This document shows positions 60,783 to 64,000 of a stretch of DNA of 64,000 nt, piece by piece. Position 1 is the stretch's first letter. Each line of letters opens with the position of its first letter. The notes under the pieces are model-generated. The model worked only from the letters and a program-made list of their open reading frames with translations. It made no database searches and had not been told where the DNA came from. Source of the stretch: an uncultured Clostridia bacterium (lineage in GTDB: Bacteria; Bacillota; Clostridia; Oscillospirales; Ruminococcaceae); NCBI GenBank assembly GCA_947383835.1, contig CANDEV010000008.1, positions 62,001 through 126,000 on the forward strand. Direction: 5' to 3'. The position numbers and the translations under genes were made by a program.

Positions 60783-61996
60783 TACACTCTTACCGCCTTA
60801 TGGAAAACCTTTTTGCCCTTTTTGATAATGACCTCCGTATCAATTTTTACAAGAGCGTTGGGATCGGTTATCTTCCCGTCGTCAACGGAAATTCCCCCCT
60901 GCTGAACAAGCCGTCTTGCCTCGCTCTTTGAGGGAGCAAGACCTGTCTTAACAAGCAAGTCCATGATATTTATACCGTCCGCGGGAATTTCCGCGGCGGG
61001 TATCTCGGTACTCGGCATATTCTCGGTATTGCCTCCGCCGCCGAAAAGAGCCTTTGCGCCCTCCTGCGCCTTGTTTGCTTCCTCCTCGCCGTGGACAAGC
61101 TTTGTCAGCTCGTAGGCAAGAATTTCCTTAGCCTTGTTAAGCTGACTGCCCTCCCAGTTGCTCATGGACTCAATTTCCTCGATAGGCAGGAAAGTCAGCA
61201 TACGGATACACTTCATAACGTCCGCGTCCGCAACGTTCCTCCAGTACTGATAAAAATCAAATGGGGACGTTTTGACCGGGTCGAGCCAAACCGCGCCCTT
61301 TTCGGTCTTGCCCATTTTCTTGCCCTCGGAGTTGAGGAGCAGGGTTATCGTCATGGCGTGAGCGTCCTTGCCGAGCTTTTTGCGTATAAGCTCCGTGCCG
61401 CCCAGCATATTCGCCCACTGGTCGTCGCCGCCGAACTGCATTGTGCAGCCGTATTTTTGGTACAGCATATAGAAGTCGTAGCTCTGCATTATCATATAAT
61501 TGAATTCAAGGAACGTCAGACCCCGCTCCATGCGCTGCTTGTAGCACTCGTAGGTCAGCATTTTGTTTACCGAGAAGCAAGCGCCCACCTCGCGGAGAAC
61601 GTCCACATAGTTAAGGTCGAGCAGCCAGTCGGCGTTGTTTACCATTATCGCCTTACCCTCGGAAAAGTCGATAAACCTGCTCATCTGCTTTTGGAAGCAC
61701 TCGATGTTGTGGTCGATGTCCTCTTTAGTCAGCATTTTTCTCATGTCGGACTTTCCCGACGGGTCGCCTATCATGCCAGTGCCGCCGCCTAAAAGGGCAA
61801 TAGGCTTGTTTCCCGCCATTTGCAGACGCTTCATCAGGCAGAGCGCCATAAAGTGTCCCACATGGAGGCTGTCCGCCGTGGGGTCAAAGCCGATGTAAAA
61901 GGTAGCCTTTCCGTTGTTTATCATGTCGCTTATTTCCTTTTCGTCGGTCACCTGCGCGATAAGTCCGCGGGCAACAAGTTCTTCGTATAAAGTCAT
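60782..61996 (-). CDS. tyrS: Tyrosyl-tRNA synthetase
   Basis: A 404-residue class I synthetase. The HIGH-type motif is in GFDPTADSLHVGHFMALC, the KMSKS-type motif is KMGKTEKGAVW and an S4-like RNA-binding domain closes the protein (APSKSEARRLVQQGGISVDD). It couples tyrosine to tRNA-Tyr. GGAGA precedes the ATG. The gene ends exactly at the edge of repeat M5, so M5 inserted at the stop codon. No T-box was found upstream. Confidence 0.97.
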   Translation of the reverse strand: MTLYEELVARGLIAQVTDEKEISDMINNGKATFYIGFDPTADSLHVGHFMALCLMKRLQMAGNKPIALLGGGTGMIGDPSGKSDMRKMLTKEDIDHNIECFQKQMSRFIDFSEGKAIMVNNADWLLDLNYVDVLREVGACFSVNKMLTYECYKQRMERGLTFLEFNYMIMQSYDFYMLYQKYGCTMQFGGDDQWANMLGGTELIRKKLGKDAHAMTITLLLNSEGKKMGKTEKGAVWLDPVKTSPFDFYQYWRNVADADVMKCIRMLTFLPIEEIESMSNWEGSQLNKAKEILAYELTKLVHGEEEANKAQEGAKALFGGGGNTENMPSTEIPAAEIPADGINIMDLLVKTGLAPSKSEARRLVQQGGISVDDGKITDPNALVKIDTEVIIKKGKKVFHKAVRV

Positions 61997-62030
61997 AATT
62001 ATATTTCTCCTTTTAAAAATTATTTTATTT

Positions 62031-62055
62031 GTAGGGCGGGGGCTTGCTCCCGCCT
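62031..62055. repeat. P-related short hairpin, copy P7
   Basis: GTAGGGCGGGGGCTTGCTCC then CGCC; same GGCTTGCTCCC core as at 31.3 kb. In the leader of tyrS. Confidence 0.6.
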
Positions 62056-62138
62056 ATTTGCTGCCGTTTCCGTTATACATAAACAATGAGATCGTCGGGC
62101 GATATCATTTTTATCACAACCTTTCAATGCAGTATTTT

Positions 62139-62516
62139 TTATACTCCCAAAATATAAAACCCTTTGGAACGCTTTGCCGCAACGGTCAGCCACGGCACTA
62201 ACGCGCTGTATCGTTCGTCCGTACCGCGGGACAGTTCCGCAAGAAATTTTTCGGTTTCCTCCGCGCCGTAATAATTTACGCCGCAGTCGTCGCAGCCGCG
62301 CTCGCCGTTGGGTAGAACCGCGCAGTTCAGCACGTCGGCGTAAAGCCTGTAAAATTCGCCGAAATCGTCCCAGTCCATGTAAAGGGAATCGTCGCGCCAA
62401 TGCTTGATATGCTCCAACACGACCCTGCTGTTTTTCAGCGGCTTGTCGGTCTCGCAGAATTGGAATTCCAGATAGCACGTCCCGTCCCGCTCGTGGTTGT
62501 AAATGAATTTACTCAC
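62139..62516 (-). CDS. Small acidic protein of 125 residues, unknown
   Basis: Starts MSKFIYNHERDGTCYLEFQF. It has a CDDCGVNYYGAEETEKFLAE segment with two close Cys, which may bind metal. GTG start at 62514-62516 with GGGAGG upstream; the first codons overlap the previous gene by eight bases. No family recognised. It forms a compact string with the next two genes on this strand. Confidence 0.6.
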   Translation of the reverse strand: MSKFIYNHERDGTCYLEFQFCETDKPLKNSRVVLEHIKHWRDDSLYMDWDDFGEFYRLYADVLNCAVLPNGERGCDDCGVNYYGAEETEKFLAELSRGTDERYSALVPWLTVAAKRSKGFYILGV

Positions 62517-62883
62517 GGTAAAAACCTCCCGTGTGGAAATTCTCACCGCCTGTTTTCCGCGCGGTGAGACGGTAGGTCACCACACCGTCGGGACAGACAA
62601 ACTCTTTCACAAGCGGCGAGTCGGGGACGTTTCCGCTTGGCGAGTAGCCGCCTATCATACGCAGATCTCCGCCGCCCCGAACGGTCTCCAGCATGGGAAA
62701 AAGCAGAAGCATACTCTTTGAGCAGAAGCCGCGCCCCTGCTGATTTACGGGACAGTCATAGCCACATTTGTACACGTCCCCCACCTCGTCGCCGTTGCGG
62801 CAGTGCCCCTCGGTCTCGCCGTTCGGGGCAACGTCAATGACTTCTATTGTGAACTCGTAATCTTCGGTGTACCATTTTTTCAT
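62509..62883 (-). CDS. TIGR04076-like small protein
   Basis: A 124-residue protein with CGYDCPVNQQGRGFCSKSML and VCPDGVVTYRLTARKTGG and a GGGDLRMIGGY loop, consistent with the TIGR04076 family whose function is unknown. Several conserved Cys may bind metal. The start shares ATGA with the Nudix gene upstream, and its end overlaps the start of the 125-residue gene. Confidence 0.6.
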   Translation of the reverse strand: MKKWYTEDYEFTIEVIDVAPNGETEGHCRNGDEVGDVYKCGYDCPVNQQGRGFCSKSMLLLFPMLETVRGGGDLRMIGGYSPSGNVPDSPLVKEFVCPDGVVTYRLTARKTGGENFHTGGFYRE

Positions 62884-63344
62884 AGTGTTACCGCCTTTTT
62901 CGGATAGCTTATATCATCGCCGTATGACTGAAGCTCCTCCGCAAATTCTTTTATGGCAAATATCCCCGCCGACCAGAGAAACGCCCTGTCGCGCTCGCTC
63001 ATTTCATTAAGTGCAAGCCATTCAATGCCAACAAGAACAGCGTCTTTTTCGGCAAATTCGGGGTCGCAGCCAAGCGCAGGCTCTTGTCCGCCTATGTCAA
63101 GTTGATAGGTGTAAAATATCCTGTCGTATTCGTATGGGTCGTGGTATTCCCCAAGCTTTTTGGCGATCTTGCCGATAACGCGGCACTCCTCATTCAATTC
63201 ACGGACTGCCGCCTGTTCGGGAGTTTCACCCGCTTCAATACCGCCGCCGGGAATACAGTAATGTTCAATACCGTCCTCACGGTGCTTTACCATAAGTATC
63301 TTTTCATTGCGGACAACAATACACTGCGCCCTGCCTTTAAACAT
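62880..63344 (-). CDS. Nudix hydrolase
   Basis: A 154-residue Nudix protein; the box GGGIEAGETPEQAAVRELNE followed by EC matches GX5EX7REUXEEXGU with two changes near the end (Cys at the Glu-Gly site). Hydrolyses a nucleoside diphosphate linked to another group, substrate unknown. The opening RAQCIVVRNEKILMVKHRED is typical. It overlaps the next gene by four bases (ATGA). Confidence 0.88.
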   Translation of the reverse strand: MFKGRAQCIVVRNEKILMVKHREDGIEHYCIPGGGIEAGETPEQAAVRELNEECRVIGKIAKKLGEYHDPYEYDRIFYTYQLDIGGQEPALGCDPEFAEKDAVLVGIEWLALNEMSERDRAFLWSAGIFAIKEFAEELQSYGDDISYPKKAVTL

Positions 63345-63365
63345 TTTTATCCGCCTTTCTCACTA

Positions 63366-63884
63366 TTATTTAAAATCCTTATACATAAGGCTCGGCTGAA
63401 TACCCGTGTTGTTTTGGTATTTCCCGCTTGAATAAGGCTCGTAATCGCCGTGAATGTCGTGATAATATATCTGACAGATCTCGGCGTTCGGGTAGATAGT
63501 CACAGGCTGTACGCAGAAAATTTCAAGCGTCCAGTAGCCCTTGAAGCCCACGTCCCCGAAGCCCGCCGTAACGTGGATAAACAGCCCCAGTCTGCCCGTT
63601 GAGGAACGTCCCTCCAGCATGGGGACAAAGCCCTCGGTTGCGGTGTACTCGTTCGTCCTGCCAAGATAAAGCTTGTTTGGTTCGAGGGTCAGACCGCTTT
63701 CGGGTATGACGATACGCTTTGTTGGGTTAGGCTTTTTCATGTCAAGGACGTCGTTTTCGTACACCAGAAGCTCCTCCGCAAGGCTGAGATTATAGCTGTT
63801 GGGATTGAGCCTGTCCCGCGAGAACGGCTCGATTATTATTTCTTTGCCGATGTGATTTTCGATTTCTTTTCCCGATAAGATCAT
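63366..63884 (-). CDS. dcd: dCTP deaminase
   Basis: A 172-residue enzyme of the dCTP deaminase/dUTPase fold that deaminates dCTP to dUTP. Marker segments are NPNSYNLSLAEELLVYENDV, MLEGRSSTGRLGLFIHVTAG and AGFGDVGFKGYWTLEIF with the catalytic Glu. GGAGG is seven bases before the ATG at 63884; a longer frame upstream lacks such a site and overlaps another gene end. It is the first of a string with Nudix and two small genes. Confidence 0.93.
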   Translation of the reverse strand: MILSGKEIENHIGKEIIIEPFSRDRLNPNSYNLSLAEELLVYENDVLDMKKPNPTKRIVIPESGLTLEPNKLYLGRTNEYTATEGFVPMLEGRSSTGRLGLFIHVTAGFGDVGFKGYWTLEIFCVQPVTIYPNAEICQIYYHDIHGDYEPYSSGKYQNNTGIQPSLMYKDFK

Positions 63885-63907
63885 TTTAAATTCCTCCAAA
63901 TCAATAT

Positions 63908-64000
63908 TTAAAAAAACGTCAGCTGACTGTCCCCATACCCCAGCTTGTACGCCGCGATAATATCTTTCATTTCGTACAGCAGTCCCAATCTTTGGCACTC
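63908..64000 (-). CDS. C-terminal end of a further gene, cut by the window
   Basis: The minus-strand frame entering from the right edge reads through LGLLYEMKDIIAAYKLGYGD and stops at TAA 63908-63910, 13 bases before the dcd ribosome binding site. A competing frame stays open here too, so this is a weak call. No family recognised. Confidence 0.35.
   Translation of the reverse strand, partial: ECQRLGLLYEMKDIIAAYKLGYGDSQLTFF

Noticed and set aside
60504..60931. Two short peptides with identical FFTYAFRSKLVL segments
   Set aside because: They are translations of the two copies of the MITE, not genes.
61997..62138. T-box riboswitch before tyrS
   Set aside because: No conserved T-box sequence or specifier stem could be found; only a P-related hairpin is there.
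1..64000. tRNA, rRNA, CRISPR arrays and phage or integrase genes
   Set aside because: Scanned by eye on both strands; no convincing case, although a search tool could find a weak tRNA that I missed.

Overview
The window looks like a chromosome segment of a Clostridia-class Firmicute, most likely of the Ruminococcaceae/Oscillospiraceae type. Grounds: strong AGGAGG-type ribosome binding sites, consensus sigma-A promoters, an intact sporulation factor sigma-K, a CotH/DUF4956/VTC cluster, AgrA/AgrC-like and YesM/YesN-like two-component systems, lipoproteins, and a gut-type sugar inventory (L-fucose catabolism, beta-mannosidase). This placement is inferred from gene content; no 16S rRNA, tRNA or phage gene was seen.

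Layout. 1-7.5 kb (minus): an MccF-like carboxypeptidase cut by the window edge, small enzymes and regulators (PNPOx-like, GyrI-like, WYL regulator with a CE2-type esterase), a YbgC-like thioesterase, greA-lysS, and a BtuF-like lipoprotein. 8-9.7 kb (plus): a D,D-carboxypeptidase with an unusual leader and a small membrane protein. 9.8-14.7 kb (minus): a probable four-gene operon of OmpR-type regulator, sensor kinase, HtrA protease and EAL phosphodiesterase. 15.2-19.2 kb: sbcD-sbcC. 19.3-23.1 kb (minus): sigK, a LytTR/GHKL pair and a YhfC-like membrane protein. 23.3-25.1 kb: an ECF sigma factor with a probable membrane anti-sigma partner. 25.5-29.2 kb (minus): a YesM/YesN-type pair. 29.4-32.8 kb (minus): VTC polyphosphate polymerase, DUF4956 and CotH. 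33-39.3 kb: a PF06541 membrane protein, a GGDEF-EAL protein and beta-mannosidase. 39.5-42.3 kb: an HD hydrolase, a 51-codon gene, and two paralogous secreted proteins. 42.5-51.6 kb (plus): the L-fucose cluster (fucA, fucO, fucU, fuculokinase, fucI) interleaved with unrelated small genes. 51.8-58.8 kb: a third secreted paralogue, ppk, secG and rnr. 59-64 kb (minus): a lipoprotein, tyrS, three small genes, a Nudix hydrolase and dcd.

The fuc genes encode mutarotase, isomerase, kinase, aldolase and lactaldehyde reductase, enough to take L-fucose to DHAP and 1,2-propanediol; no fucose transporter, fucosidase or fuc regulator is in the window. Two routes to polyphosphate (VTC-type and PPK1) are present.

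The intergenic DNA is rich in repeats. There are five copies of a roughly 104-128 bp hairpin element with TA at both ends (MITE-like), at least six GC-rich P hairpins plus shorter relatives, and a third R family, one copy of which supplies the C-terminal codons of a response regulator. The most interesting regulatory observations are: a 38-bp box, resembling an ECF-sigma promoter, repeated upstream of the ECF sigma gene and upstream of two of the three loci for the secreted paralogues; a ribosome binding site of the D,D-carboxypeptidase separated from its start codon by a perfect 12-bp hairpin; and a branched, probably structured RNA after rnr.
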